Source: Corticium candelabrum (lineage: Eukaryota; Porifera; Homoscleromorpha; Homosclerophorida; Plakinidae). From it: 64,000 bases of DNA. This document shows positions 46,043 to 58,879 of the stretch, in pieces (position 1 is the first letter of the stretch; each line of letters begins with the position of its first letter). The notes under the pieces are model-generated. The model had not been told where the DNA came from and searched no databases. It was given only the letters and a program-made list of their open reading frames with translations. The translations under genes were made by a program, and so were the position numbers. The stretch covers positions 1,115,140 to 1,179,139 of the forward strand of contig NC_085086.1 in the NCBI RefSeq assembly GCF_963422355.1, in the 5' to 3' direction.

Positions 46043-47606
46043 TAGTCGGCTTGTGCACTAGTCCACATGGGATCGTTCTCAGCCGAGGATCGGTCGGTTG
46101 CCAATATGAGCTCATGATCCTTCCATCCTTTGGAACACCAACTGACCATGGCTTACTAATGCGGCACTTAGTGGACTGGATGACACAAGGCCCCCTAAGC
46201 ACTTCAAACCTAACACCTGGAAAGTAAGCTGCTCCTCCTAAACTGACATTACATTGTATAGGACTTTTTTATATATTTATATGGTATATATCATACACAG
46301 TACTTGTGTTCTAGCTGTAAAGTTGCTTTTGGTACTGCTTTGCCAACTGGTATGCCTTGCCTATCTAAAAAAATCTAAGGAAGTTACCAAGCAATTATGA
46401 CGGTTTATTTGACTCAAGTACGGCAATTGTTTCCTAATCTACCACCATCTTATCTGCCACGTAGGTGGTCCACCTGTGATTTGGGAAGGCATGCGGACTC
46501 TCCCCCAATCAGGATGGGATAGGGACTGCTCCCCCAACGTGATGGGGACTGTGTGGTCACACGTTTTCAAGAGAGTTTCTGTAGCCAATTCACACGTAAC
46601 TCACAGGGCAGTGAAAGGTCGGAGTACGCGAGATTAGATGAATTGTTTGCTGGTTACAGAAATGGGTGGAGTTAGAAGGGGATTCCCCTCATCAGCATGT
46701 GACTAGATTACTCTGTGGCGCAAACAAATGATACCCTGAGCCCTGTCGTCTCAAAAGTGCGGAATCTTTAGTATCTAATCTCAAAAAAATTAGCCGCGTT
46801 CGTTCGGATCACTTTGAGTCCTACAACGCATGCTGGAATGACACGTCTGATACCCTTGCCCAGCCTCTCGTGCACCCAGCTAGTAAATTACCTGTACACA
46901 GTTAGTCGCAGCAGCCTGCGTGAAAATATTACATAGGCAAGCCTGTCCAAGTTCGTCTAGGTGCTACTCGTCTGGAAGTTAGTGGCTCCATGATGGGATC
47001 CCGTCGCCAATCGGTGATTAAGACTATAGCTGTTCGAAGAACGTCTTCATTGAGACACACAGCAAGGAAGTTCTCATGCTGCGTAATAATTACAGATCAG
47101 ATCCTGAAGCTTCCACTCTATACCCTAGTTCGTCCACTTCCTGGCAGCACAAACACTCAACTACGTTAGGTATTACAGAACACCTGTTGCACCTGCACCA
47201 AGCACCTGCACCAAGCAGTGTTCCCAACTCGATTTTCGTTCTCATCAGACAGATCTTCACCGGTGATCTGTCTGCCGTCATGGCCGTCAATGTATTCAAC
47301 TGCGTTGATGTCACGCTGAGTAGGTCCGTACTCTGGCTCGAAACTGTAAGGTCGAACACCAGACAGAAAAGAACAAAGCGTATGCGTTCGAATCCGTCCG
47401 CAACTGCATCTAACCCGATGGCATGCGCGTGTGGCTTTGCACCAATGACGTCATGTACCTCGCTTACCCGACACGCCCCTTTCTTTCGACGTTTCTCCTG
47501 CCGTGAAGATGTCGCGCACAAAACCTATGTTCCTTCGAATTGTCGGTTTATGGAAGGGACTTGTATCTGACCCCAACTTGAAAATCGTGGGAGTTCTCCT
47601 TTAAAA
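46043..47606. other. intergenic sequence downstream of TRAF copy B
   Basis: No coding or RNA gene is recognised. Open frames at 47076-47570 on both strands overlap each other and show no known motif. Confidence 0.4.
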
Positions 47607-48223
47607 GGTGTGTTCACACTATATGGTTTGCGAGCCTGGTTTGAGCTTGTTATCACAAGTGAGTTAGTGTTAAACGTTGCACGTGCCCCATGGCATGCTG
47701 GTTTGCGGTGGGTTTGCAAACCAAAGGTAGGTAGGTTTGCGGTTTGCGGTTACTTGAGTCTGGTTTGGAGCTATCAAAACATTCCTAGCTGTTTAGCGTC
47801 TAGTAACCAGAGTAGCAGTCTGCGTAGCGCATCGCTACGAGAGTAGCAATGGAAATCATCGTCTTACTGTGGTGGATGCTGCTAGAAACAGGGCGTCAAC
47901 AGCAAGAATCTTGCGCGTGCAAGATGACAGATGACGTCGTTTTTCGTCGCTATCGCAGTGCTAGCAGAGCACGGAACTGTTGTCTCGTTTGTCATGCGGA
48001 GTATTCTAACTCTGTTGTCAGACGCCATGTCTAGAGATTCCTGCTCAAACAATGGATCGCAATAGCGTGCTAGGTTGACAAACCAGGTAATCAAACCCAG
48101 TCTAAAAAGTCTTTTCACGAATTTTAGTCTGAACACAGGTTTGTACTGTATGCTAATTTCTTTCCTTGTATCACGCAAATCAAAACAACACACCATGGTT
48201 TGTAACCATAGTGTGAACACACC
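47607..48223. mobile_element. 617-bp non-autonomous DNA transposon
   Basis: The terminal inverted repeats are GGTGTGTTCACACTATATGG on the left and GGTGTGTTCACACTATGG on the right, followed by subterminal mirrored segments (GCCTGGTTTGAGC and TACCTGGTTTGTC). There is no transposase. A target duplication is not evident. Confidence 0.7.
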
Positions 48224-48928
48224 ATACTTTGATTGCTGTTAGTGCGCCTGGCCAGATAATATCTGTGATGTGTGTCACACTGTGTGGATCTGTATTCATA
48301 TTCGAGTGAAATGCTATGGCTGCATCCTCTTTTGTGAAAGTCACCAAAACCAACACTGATGGAGGTAGACAAAAACACCTCACTAGTACAGAAGTCTGAG
48401 AACAGCTAAAAGGTACAGTCTAAAAAGTGCCCTACAAACAGAATTAGACGGGATCAACATAAATGCCCTAGAATGTATGTAGACTAGGCTAGGCTCAGAA
48501 TACACACAACTCTTTGCTGTAGGCTTTGGACTATAGGCTATGTTTGTTTGTTTAGTCAGTAATGGCATGCATTTTGAACATCTTCTTTAATTAAAATGTA
48601 AAACAATTTAGTGTATTACAAACATAGAGCATAGCTGCTTTCACATCTGAATATATAAACTGTTCTGTGCTCTTGGTAATAATAATTATTAATTACTGTA
48701 CAAAACTTTTAGTTCCAAGTTGTATTTAATTTGCATTAATTAATTCTTTATAAACCTAGACTAACCTATGTACTTTGCTAGAAGTGAGAGATATATTCCA
48801 GTGACATATGCTAAAACTTTTGATATATGATATTATGTCCTCACCTATTGTGTAGTAATAACTGATCGTTCAGCGTCAATTGTATTGCTTGTCGTTATTC
48901 ATCCATAGCTTTTGCAAATTGCTTAGAC
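48224..48928. other. AT-rich intergenic sequence
   Basis: No gene is seen. Confidence 0.45.
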
Positions 48929-49200
48929 TTGACCAACCCAGCTGTCTCAAATGATGTTATGCAAATATACTATCTCAAAGATTTCACACTTGATCTCTAC
49001 AGCACACAAGAAAGACACTCTATAGCAGAAAAACCTTGTTTAGAAATTAGAATTCAAATGGAAGAAGCAGTCTTAGCAACCAAAAATTGTGGCTATGAAG
49101 TCATCGAACAACTGATAACTGCATATCCAGCACAGACATTATCCTTGTTGTTTGTATTGACTTCATTGAAATGGAAACAGCTATAAAAATATCATAGAGC
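48929..49200 (+). pseudogene. degenerate copy of the small coiled-coil gene (copy 1)
   Basis: An 85-codon open segment contains LEIRIQMEEAV and ATKNCGYEVIEQ. These align with the partly decayed copy at 58160-58330 (LDIRIQVKKAS, ATKSHIKQ) and so with WGIRTQLQQVS in the intact gene at 54976-55394. The ends are lost. It is placed here because the flanking sequence to ~49610 also recurs after 58440. Confidence 0.5.
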
Positions 49201-50150
49201 TTGAATGAAATGGAGAGAAAGCGGATAAGTTTGCCCGAGTATCCATTCACTGGAAGAGAAGGCAGCAGTTCACAATCAATGTGAATATTGAAAACTGGAA
49301 ATGATCGATGCCATGAGTACAGACGTATAGTTGTAGTGTCTAGTGCTGTAACATTTTTTCCTACTTATTAATTGCAGTGAACAACAGATCAAAGATATTT
49401 TATGTAAGGTAAATGGAGGACCACTTATGTCGTGGTAAACTCAAAACTATGTCAACAATCTTTGATGCCTCAATACTTAATTATTAATAAATATCGTTGT
49501 TCTCAACATGCGATCTAAGTAAAGTGAATGCTCAACGTTTACAATTACCCCATCTTACCATGCAGTCAAGAAAGAATGCACAGCAGTCATCTACTGATTA
49601 AAGTTTTAGCTGTTGCTTTATAAATATAAGTCTGTTTCTTAGATCCATAAGTTCCATAACAGCAGATGCACGTATAGCCAAATGCAGTACCACTACCTAT
49701 AGCTGTATATCAAGCAATCATGAACCAACCATTGATTTGCACAAAATTACACTATTCATATCTATTGGCAGAGTTCAATATGATCAACTGCATGGTGTTC
49801 ATGACTGACCACTCTTTTGCTTTGATCAGATATACCTCCATGACTGGTCAAGGCCTTATAGTTATTGCATGGTAGGGAATCAATGAGTGACCCAAACATC
49901 TAGACAACTGACCCAAGTAGCTGGCAAAATCTATTGTAGAGTTGATGATCCCCAGATGCATGAATAACGATACTGTTACAATACTGTAACAGTTTGATTG
50001 TATTTTAATAACGAATATATACGGTCGTGAATGCGATGCAACAAATGAATGCCTAAAATTTCAAATGTCAGGTCAACCTCTTCTGCTAGAGCACAATGTC
50101 CATCAAAAAAGTTTGCCATATAGTCCACTCTGCAATATATACATTCAATA
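49201..50150. other. AT-rich sequence, part of the duplicated block
   Basis: 49381-49616 recurs at 58440-58860, partly inverted. No gene is recognised. Confidence 0.5.
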
Positions 50151-53100
50151 CTGCAATATATATATTCACTACGGTTCTCTAGCTGTGTCAGTTCAATAAA
50201 GTTCAAAAATGAATAAATAAGGGCATATCATGCACTATCTATGCTTGCACTGAATAACAGTACGTTTGTGAGACTATATATGTATAGAGGTTAACTGGCC
50301 CACTGCTGTTGAGACTGCAATTAGAATGCAACACGTGCACACCAGATTTAGCTAGGCTTGCTAGCAAATCTACAACTGCAGTTGCAGCAAGACACATAAA
50401 GACAAACAGGCAGTTCTACGTTATGTGAAAGGTGTTACACCATTGAGTAAAACAATTGATTGAGAGCTGAAGCATATAGCTAGCTTGCATGCAACCGAGG
50501 TGCTAAATAAGGTCCTGTTTAAATGTATACCTAGGGCCTCGATCATGCAATCATGCTGAAGTATATCTTTGAGTTCCTCTGATGTCCAATCCCTCAAATT
50601 AAACGAAATCTAGCGCCTCAAACCTACAAGTTTAGTGATGCAATATGATTCCATGTGTACTATTGCTTACAGTGATGCAATAACTAGCATAAGCACTCTC
50701 CTAGTTGAATCAATCAGCAATGATCTCACCAGTACCAAACAGATTCCTGCATGTCCATGCAACATCAAGGAATATCACAAAGACCTGCAATGATCTTATC
50801 AAAAAAGAGTTTGAGCATAATTAGGGAATGCTCCCCTCCATGCTACATGGATATCATTGATTAGGAATGTGGCAAGACCTAGAATCACAAGTGGGTGATT
50901 GGAATAGACACTTAACTATAATGCATATTGATCCCTTTCTGCATGTATATTCACTCACCCTGCATGCTAGCAATTCGTAATCCACAAAGAAATTGCAACA
51001 CATGCACTCACAAATACCTATGAACCCCGTATTCCCATTTTCGAATGCTATAGGGAATCTGAGTATATAGACACCACAGCTTCTTGTGTGGTAATATGTA
51101 TCTGATGTTATTACATACTTTAGAGATTGCATATTACTTAGTGTGATTCATATCAGTTATTAACAATCTTGCATTATCTCTTCATCACCTCCTCCATGCA
51201 CCCAAATGACATTTAATTAAATTATCAAGACCTTGTCCATGCATGGAAGTCTTCAAAACTTAAATTTTGTGGAGTCCAACCAAAACGTTTGCCTTATATA
51301 TTCTACTCTGCAATATCTACATTCAATACGGTTCTCTGTGTCAGTTTAATATAAAGTTCAAAAATGAATAAATATGGGCAAGGATAATTGGCCCATTGCT
51401 GTTGAGGCTTCAATCAGAATGCAACACGAGTACACTCCAGATTTAGGCTTTCTAGCAAATCTACAGTTTCAGTTGCAACAGTTGCTGCAACAAAGACACA
51501 TAGAAACAAACAGACAGCCACAATTAATTTGCTCTGTTTTTGAAAGCGGTTAGTAATTAATTACACCATTGAGTAATACAAATGATTGAGGGCTGAAACC
51601 TAGAGCTAGCATGCAACCGAGGTGCTTATAATTCTAGGGTCCTGTTTATATGTACTATACATAGAGCTTCGATCATGCTGAAGCATGTCTTTGAGTTCCA
51701 ATGTCTCAAATTAAACGAAATCTAGCGCCTGAACTCTAAAGGTTCAGTGATGCAATAAGATATTCCATGTACTCATGCAATTCACCTATTGTTTACAGTG
51801 AATGCAATAACTAGCATAAGCACTCTCCTAGCTGACTCAATCAGCAATGATCTCACACATACCAAACAGATTGCTGTCCATGCAACATCAAGGAATACCA
51901 CAAAGACCAGCAATGACCTTATTAAAAAAGGGTTTCACCATAATAAGGGGTAGCCCCTCCATGCTGTATGGATATCATTGTCTACGAATGTCACAAGACC
52001 TAGAATCACATGCGGGTAATTGCAATAGACTCTTAACTATAACGCATATTGATCCCTATCTGCATGTATTCACTTACCCTATTAGCCATTCAGAATCTGA
52101 GTAGACCCTAACAGCTTCTTGTGTGGTAGTATGCATTAGTTATTACATACTTTAGAGATTGCATATTACTTAGTGTGATTCATATTGGTTATGGACAATC
52201 TTGCATTATCTCTTCAGCACCCAAATGACATTTAAATTATCTAACCCTTGTCCATGCATGGAAGTCTTCAAAACTTAAATTTTGTGGATGTCCAACCAAA
52301 ACGTTTGCCTTAGATATTCTACTCTGCAATACATACATTCAATACGGTTTTCTGTGTCAGTTTAATATAAAGTTCAAAAATGACTAATTATGAGAATGTC
52401 ACCATGTATCCTTGCACTGACTAACAGATATATTTGTGAGACTATCTATATAAAGGTAAATTAATTGGCCCACTGCTGTTGAGGCTTCAATTAGAATGCA
52501 TCACGCGTACACTCCAGATGTAGGCTTGCTAGCAAATCTACAGCTTAGTTGCAACAGTTGCTGCAACAAGGACAAATTAAAAAGACAGCCACAATTAATT
52601 TGCTCTGTTTTGCGAAAGGTGTTAATTACACCATTGAGTAATACAAATGATTGAGGGCTGAAGCTTATAGCTAGCTTGCATGCAACTGAGGTGCTTAGCT
52701 AATTATAAGGTCCTGTTTATATGTGCTATACATAGGGCTTCGATCATGCTGAAGCATGTCTTTGAGTTCCTCTGATGTCCAATGTCTCAAATTAAACTAA
52801 ATCTAGCGCCTGAACCCTATAGGTTTAGTGATGCAATAAGATATTCCATGTACTCATGCAATTCACCTATTGTTTACAGTGATGCAATAACTAGCATAAG
52901 CAATCTCCTAGCTGACTCAATCAGCAATGATCTCACCCATACCAAACAGATTCCTGTCCATATGCAACATCAAGAAATTCACAAAGACCAGCAATGATCT
53001 TATCAAAAAAAGAGTTTGACCATAGGAGGGATAGTCCCTCCATGCTGCATGGATATCATTGACTAGGAATGTCACAAGACCTAGAATCACATGTGGGTGA

Positions 53101-53410
53101 CTGGAATAGACCCCTAACTCTAGTGCATATTGATCCCTATCTGCATGTATTCATTCACCCTGCTAGCAATTCAGAATCTGAGTAGACCCTAACAGCTTCT
53201 TGTGTGGTAATATGTATCTTATGTTATTACATACTTTAGAGATTGCATATTACTTAGTGTGATTCATATCTGTTAGTGTGATTCATCAGTTATTGACAAT
53301 TTTGCATTATCTCTTCATCACCTCCATGCACCCAAATGGCATTTAAATTATCAAGTTCTGGTCCATGCATGGAAGTCTTCAAAACTTAAATTTTGTGGAT
53401 GTCACAAAGA
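50150..53410. repeat. three tandem ~1.0-1.1-kb repeats
   Basis: Landmarks recur in order. CAGTT(T/C)AATA-AAAGTTCAAAAATGA is at 50185, 51340 and 52355. CTAGCAAATCTACA is at 50360, 51455 and 52530. GAGGTGCT is at 50500, 51625 and 52690. GTGATGCAATA is at 50635, 51750 and 52830. CTTAAATTTTGTGGA is at 51260, 52275 and 53385. Units 2 and 3 are closest to each other. A fourth, diverged copy lies at 58880-60080. No ORF is shared by all three. Confidence 0.85.
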
Positions 53411-54237
53411 TTTTGATCCATGCAATCACTTGTCCTATAGCAATAGAGCTAAAACTTAAACAATTAATTAATTAACAACACAAGTTGGAAAGAGAACTAA
53501 AGTTTACATCATGGAATTGCATGGTGCTGCACTTTACTTGCAGAGATATTGCCAAAAAAATCAACGCATAGTATCCGAAAGCTCAACTGGGTTGGCTAGT
53601 TAATTACTAACCATGTAGGTAATTAACACTCTATGCACACATGATGTAGAGAAGTAACTCACAAGCAGATTGATGCATTTCCAGATAACTGCAGAAGTCT
53701 CGCATCCGGACATACGCACATTCTACAATAGAAAACAACGTACTTCAATTTACCTACATCCCCATGTGCTGAGAAAGAGTTAAATACCTGAGTTATTGCA
53801 CCTGCCAAGTATAACGTCATAGCGTGAACATCCATGGTGACAGATTCCAGCCATTTAAGCATGCGTTCTGCATGGCCGGTTCATTAAACAACAAGTGCAA
53901 GAAACTTTGGGTTGAAGTACGTGGTAGTATAATGGTCATAAGAAGACTGTATACAGTATGCCTTTCCTAGCTTTCAAGACTATATTTCATGTCCAATTAA
54001 CTGCCAAATTGATGCATATATTCTAATTAAGTATTGTTTGTACCAAGATAGTACTAGCTGCACAGTTTCTTATTTCAAAGTACATCCGGTTATACCTTGT
54101 CAACCTGCCACATTCCACCATATGTTAATGGCAGATAAGCAAAAGACATTTAGAGAACTTAGGTAACATTAGGTCTATATTAGACAATGTTTAGACACAC
54201 TCTGCCAATTGGCTACAACGATTGAGTACTGACAATC
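53411..54237. other. upstream region of coiled-coil gene copy 2
   Basis: It matches 60090-61167 in mirror order of landmarks (CATCCGGTTAT, CCAATTAACTG, TCTGCCAATTGGCTACA). The last is a conserved inverted CCAAT box about 35 bp before the ATG. Confidence 0.55.
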
Positions 54238-54449
54238 ATGTCCTGCTTTTGCAAGTTGTGCCTATTAAAGACAACTGATGCTTTACCATGTCATTATAGC
54301 AACCAGAGTGCAGAACAGGAAAGAAACAGTAAGTATAAGTGTTCATATATACTGCAGTTAATTGGCACATACACTTGCTTAAAGTTCATTAACAAGTTTT
54401 GGATAAAAACAAACGACATGTATGCCAACAAACTGACAAACACACACAT

Positions 54450-54520
<71 letters not shown>

Positions 54521-55394
54521 AGCTGCTATAGGATAAAACCAACTTTTGCCAAGAGCACAGTATAACATTATGTATACATGCACACGGCCTGCTACAGGTC
54601 AGAGCATCTCTTCCCAGCCTGTTTGTACAACACATTGCATGCATCTCCACTAGTCATTTCATTGACCAAACATAAAGTGTACTCATAATATACAAGGAAA
54701 GTGGACTAAACTGAGTTGAAAGAAGACTTATTATCTGGTATGGTATTTCGTTTCCTTTCCAGTACATCTCCCAATTAACTGAGACGTCCGCATGCTGGTA
54801 CAGACCTACCCATGGGCGTTGGTCACAAACACTTCAGGCAATTACAAATAGGTAGCAATGTACTCTATCCCTACATCTTTGAAAATCAACTAATTAATTT
54901 TAGTACAATAGTCACTGATAAACAATGCATCAACACTTTGTAATTTAGTTGTGTACAATATTGCTATCTCTTCAGTTATGGCACCATCCAACAACCCAAT
55001 TACGTCAGAGGAGATTTCCATGTGTGTAGCTACTCTAACAGAGCTTACTCAGCCACTAAAGCACATGAAAGAGACAGGAGACACAAAGACTGAAGATCTC
55101 TATTGGGGAATTAGAACTCAATTGCAGCAAGTCAGTTGCATCAATGACAGAATAATGACTATAAAGTCACACATCAAACAAGTGATGTCCGAATCTAATA
55201 GAGACAACGTGGCCACTTGTATTGACCTCAGCAATAAAGACGTACTACTACCTGAAATCGTAAAACAGAATATGGATGAGTTAGAGAAAATGAGAAACAA
55301 AATGGATCAATTTGTTACTTCGTTAGAGGAGAAGGCAGCAACCCAAGCGATAACAATTGAGAAACTACAGAAACTGCTTACAAAAACACTTTAA
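54238..55394 (+). CDS. small cysteine-containing coiled-coil protein, copy 2 (two exons, 169 aa)
   Basis: Exon 1 is 54238-54328 (MSCFCKLCLLKTTDALPCHY..., with C-x-C-x2-C and C-x-H spacing that might hold zinc). The donor is GTAAGT at 54329 and the acceptor TTCAG at 54975; exon 2 is 54976-55394 with matching phase, giving 169 codons. Exon 2 is helical and charged, with heptad-like patterns (IVKQNMDELEKMRNKMDQFV, KAATQAITIEKLQKLLTKTL), so a coiled coil is likely. The intron holds a (CA)n tract. The whole structure is repeated at 61168-62390, and exon 1 once more near 60880. I do not recognise the family; a regulatory or adaptor protein is only a guess. The first in-frame ATG of exon 2 (54978) could start a shorter form. 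Confidence 0.55.
54443..54512. repeat. (CA)n microsatellite in intron of coiled-coil gene copy 2
   Basis: About 35 CA units; the matching intron of copy 4 has (CA)n at 61367-61420. Cys/Val frames on the minus strand are artefacts. Confidence 0.95.
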
Positions 55395-56751
55395 AAGTGT
55401 AGAAACTGTATGATTGTTGTTGTAGTTATTGCTTCCTACAGTGGCATACAAGTAACTATAGCATAGCTTTATAACTGTATGATAGTACAGGGGTGGTGAA
55501 AAAAAAGCAGGCGCTGGAGGGGTGGCTGCAACTGAAATATTGAGATTGGAGACGTCGCCCCTCCATTATTGAATGATAATCAGTGTAGTTGTTTGCAAGT
55601 AGAAAGAACATTGGATGGTACGTGTTGCAGTTGACTCACTTGCTGTGATCATGTGTGCATGCTAATGGCAAACCAAACATATTCAGTTAAAATCAAAATG
55701 GCTGCAGTCTGTTACAAAATTCTCTCCCCCCTCCCCCCTTCCAATCCAAAGGAGCTTCCATTGTCCCTGTAGCACATGCATGTGTAGTTACATAACTCCA
55801 TATAGATGCATGCATGTGACCTTCTCAAAGTGAAAGGAGAAACTGACTATTAGAATACAAATATGTATATTGCCAAATACAAAACCGAGTCAACCAAAGT
55901 TGTAATTCATTAATGTAACAAATTTAGACTGACCAGAAACATCAGCGACCACAGATCTAGAAAAATTTCACACAAACTGAAAGTAACAGCACCACAGCAG
56001 TCACTGTATTAGATCAAGAATCTGCAAAAGTCAGTCAAGCAAAGTATTCTACTAGTATCTGCAAATAGCTCTCAGATAGGTCAACTGTTGGTATTTTAGT
56101 GTTTATTAACATGTGTGACTAAGTGTTTCGGAGTATTTGCCACCACCCTGACTAATCAGTATATATGGCTCAAGCCAACTCCATTATGAGTACCAAAATT
56201 CCTATTGATACCCAGAATGCAATTGTGTCTACTGCTATACTACTACACCATCATAAAAGTTAAAAGTTATTACTAATACAAACACCAATGTTTAGTCCTT
56301 ACCACAAGTTTATAAAGCAATTTGATAATAACATCACGTAAATCTTTGTTTATCCATGCAAATGTTGCTTTGAGATCTCTCTCCCAACAGGCCAATTCTC
56401 TGCATCACATATAACAGCTTGAACAGTGTTGCCTCTTAATTGGCATTAGTTGTTTGTTAATCCAGAGGCTGATTATGCTACGAACCGTTTCAGATGGAAT
56501 ATCAGTTTTGGTTATTGCCTTCAAGTCTTCATCGAGAACTCCCACGTGTCACCAAATGTTGGTTGTTTCTGAGGAGCTAATGGATTGACAGACCTCATGA
56601 AGAACACCAACAGCAATGACATCAGACAAGCCTTTGAAAAAGCCGTCAAGTTAATTGATCAAGTTTGGCATGGCTCTTCCTGAAATGATAAAAATATAAC
56701 CTTTTTGTATTTCACGACTGTAGACATACACTCACAATTTATGGTCCAGAT
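55395..56751. other. duplicated non-coding block
   Basis: It aligns at ~90% by eye with 62391-63720. Minus-strand fragments near 56450-56690 (KTDIPSETVRSIISLWINKQ) read for short stretches but have stops in both copies. Confidence 0.5.
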
Positions 56752-57084
56752 TCAAAATTTTTGACTGACTATAGAGTCTTGTCTAGTCACTGCTACAAGT
56801 AAACAGGGTTGCAGGTGGTTGTCAAGTTTGGAGCCAAATTTGGGTGTTGCTGCCCAGTACAGTGTACTTGGAGCCAAAGTCCTTGAACACCCAGACAATT
56901 GCTGCGCACTAGGGTCAGCTTCGGTCACAACTGGCATACTGTATACACGTGCTGCTATGGTACCCTCAGCTGTCATCTTCCGTGAAGCGTCGTATAAACA
57001 GATCATTGATACCACAATTCTCGTACTGGCAAGACCCAGAGTCCAGACTCTGACATGACATTGACAGAGACTGGACTCAGGCAC
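56752..57084 (-). CDS. conserved ORF of unknown function in the duplicated block
   Basis: A 110-codon minus-strand frame. Its core (MICLYDASRKMTAEGTIAAR, then SMPVVTEADPSAQQLSGCS and LYWAATPKFGSKLDNHLQPC) is kept in the copy at 63721-63993. A two-base difference changes only the last residues. A donor-like GTGAGT follows the end. It is not recognised as a known family; it could be an exon of a decayed gene or fortuitous. Confidence 0.3.
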   Translation of the reverse strand: MPESSLCQCHVRVWTLGLASTRIVVSMICLYDASRKMTAEGTIAARVYSMPVVTEADPSAQQLSGCSRTLAPSTLYWAATPKFGSKLDNHLQPCLLVAVTRQDSIVSQKF

Positions 57085-57973
57085 AGGGACACATTAAATT
57101 TTTAGGAGCCTTCTGAAGTCAAAGGATCCGTGTCTGAAGGCAAGGTCAAACTTGGCTCTGATGTCCCCGTAACAACACCACTGATAAAGTGATTAATGTG
57201 CAAACACAACTTATTCAGTAAATAGCCAGCATGCTCATGCTTTTGACTATACATTTCATGAGTACCTACTTGGATGTTCGTGTGACTGACTAAAATTTAC
57301 ATTCTTTGATATCAGTGGCTTTGATGGTCTTTAATTACAACATCAACATCTACAAACAACAAAGAGAAACAATGAGAGAGTGTTGTATATTTATAAAGTA
57401 GCTGCATGAGCAACAATGTAATTTGACAGAAAATTCACACTAAGGTTGTAGACAAACATCTCTAAATTAACTTATATACCCGATGAGCTGCATGCAGCTG
57501 CCAGTACGTGACCTTGGTGACTGCTCTATAGATAGAAACCTGTCACTACATGTACAAATGGCAAGAAAGGATGACAGAACAAAGCTGTAGATGTGCGCTT
57601 CCGTTTACATCCCTCTAGATACTTAGACACTATATGCCAGAATATCAACAGACATACAAACACTATGGCTCTCTACCCAGTCTCTGTTTACCAACTAAGC
57701 CCACTCACTTCTACTATACTATCTTGAAATTCATTGAAATACCCTGCATTTGTAGTTACGAGAACAACGTAAGCTACAAAACAACAAAGACTAGAGACGC
57801 TATATAGAGCAATCAAGACACAAGTCAACAACAACGAAATACTAACGATGATATCAAAACAGCAGAACGTCAGACCGCCAATTCTAGTGCCTAGGCGCAG
57901 AAATGCGATTGGTCACATGATTTCAGTGGTTTAGATCACATGACCGGAAACAAAATGCCACACAGAGTTTGAC
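57085..57973. other. AT-rich intergenic sequence
   Basis: No gene is recognised; this is near the boundary between the two large duplicated units. Confidence 0.4.
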
Positions 57974-58400
57974 TTGTTCATAGTACACGATGAATACGTT
58001 TATGCACCTTCAAGCTTCAAATCAATCGTTCATATTTTTGCAATGTTCATACACTTCACAGAGTCAGTCGTCTCAGATATAGTTGCCAGGTGTGCATCTA
58101 CTCTGTCAATTGCAAAGCTTTCGTATTCTCTACAGCACATGAAATTTAAAAAACGCTAGACATGAAACAAGAAGGTCTTTCCTTGGATATTAGAATTCAA
58201 GTGAAGAAAGCCAGTCATATCAATGAAGAAATTGTAGCTACGAAGTCCCACATCAAACAACCGAGGACTGCAAGTATCCAATAACGACAATGTGGCTGTT
58301 TGTATTGACCTCATTCAATAGGAAACAGCAATAATAGTTCACTGGAGGGAAACACAGCAGTTCACAATTGACAATCGAAAAACTGGAAAAGATGATTAAA
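57974..58400 (+). pseudogene. degenerate copy of the small coiled-coil gene (copy 3)
   Basis: Plus-strand fragments match exon 2 of copy 2: VARCASTLSIAKLSYSLQHM (~58080-58143) resembles MCVATLTELTQPLKHMK. LDIRIQVKKASHINEEIVAT (58185-58250) resembles WGIRTQLQQVSCINDRIMT, followed by SHIKQ. Stops and frame changes break it. Confidence 0.55.
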
Positions 58401-58510
58401 GACATGCAATTGCAATGACCATTGCTGTAAGATATTCTGTATTCATTGCAATGAACAACTTATATGAAAGACTTAATTTTCTATTTAAGATAATTGGAAA
58501 GCCATGCAAT

Positions 58511-58566
58511 TATGTGTAGTCGTAGTAAACTCAAACTATAGTTTGAGTTTACTACGACTACACATA
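58511..58566. repeat. perfect 56-bp palindrome
   Basis: TATGTGTAGTCGTAGTAAAC plus eight bases is followed at once by its exact reverse complement, with no spacer (centre between 58538 and 58539). The flanking sequence continues in the order seen at 49430-49530, so one arm is an inverted duplication added to the ancestral sequence. Confidence 0.95.
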
Positions 58567-58787
58567 TATGCCAAGAATCATTGATAGCTCAATACATAAT
58601 TCTAGATATCATAGCAGGTCTCAACATGCGATATGGGTGACATGTTCAGCATACATATGCTGGTTCGTATGATTGCTGGATACATATATACTGCATGCTA
58701 CTGTACATATGGAAGAAACAAACCTGCAAGGAGCGATTTTGAGACTGCATGGATTGTAAAGTAGAAATGATTGAGAAGTGAATCAAT

Positions 58788-58862
58788 AAGCAACAGTTAG
58801 AATTTTAATCAATAGATGTCTGCTGTCATTCTTTTCTTACTGCCTGGTGAGATAGGGGCTGC
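58788..58862. repeat. segment inverted relative to 49545-49616
   Basis: CAACAGTTAGAATTTTAATC and the following bases match the reverse complement of 49545-49616, while flanking segments match in direct orientation. It is a local inversion between the two large duplicate units. Confidence 0.65.
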
Positions 58863-58879
58863 CATTTGCACAGAATGTA

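Noticed and set aside
47076-47570. 164-codon plus-strand frame and overlapping 143-codon minus frame
   Set aside because: Neither shows known motifs, splice context or duplication support. They overlap on opposite strands, so chance is likely.
54294-54650. Val/Cys-rich minus-strand ORF
   Set aside because: It runs through the (CA)n tract and lies opposite an intron.
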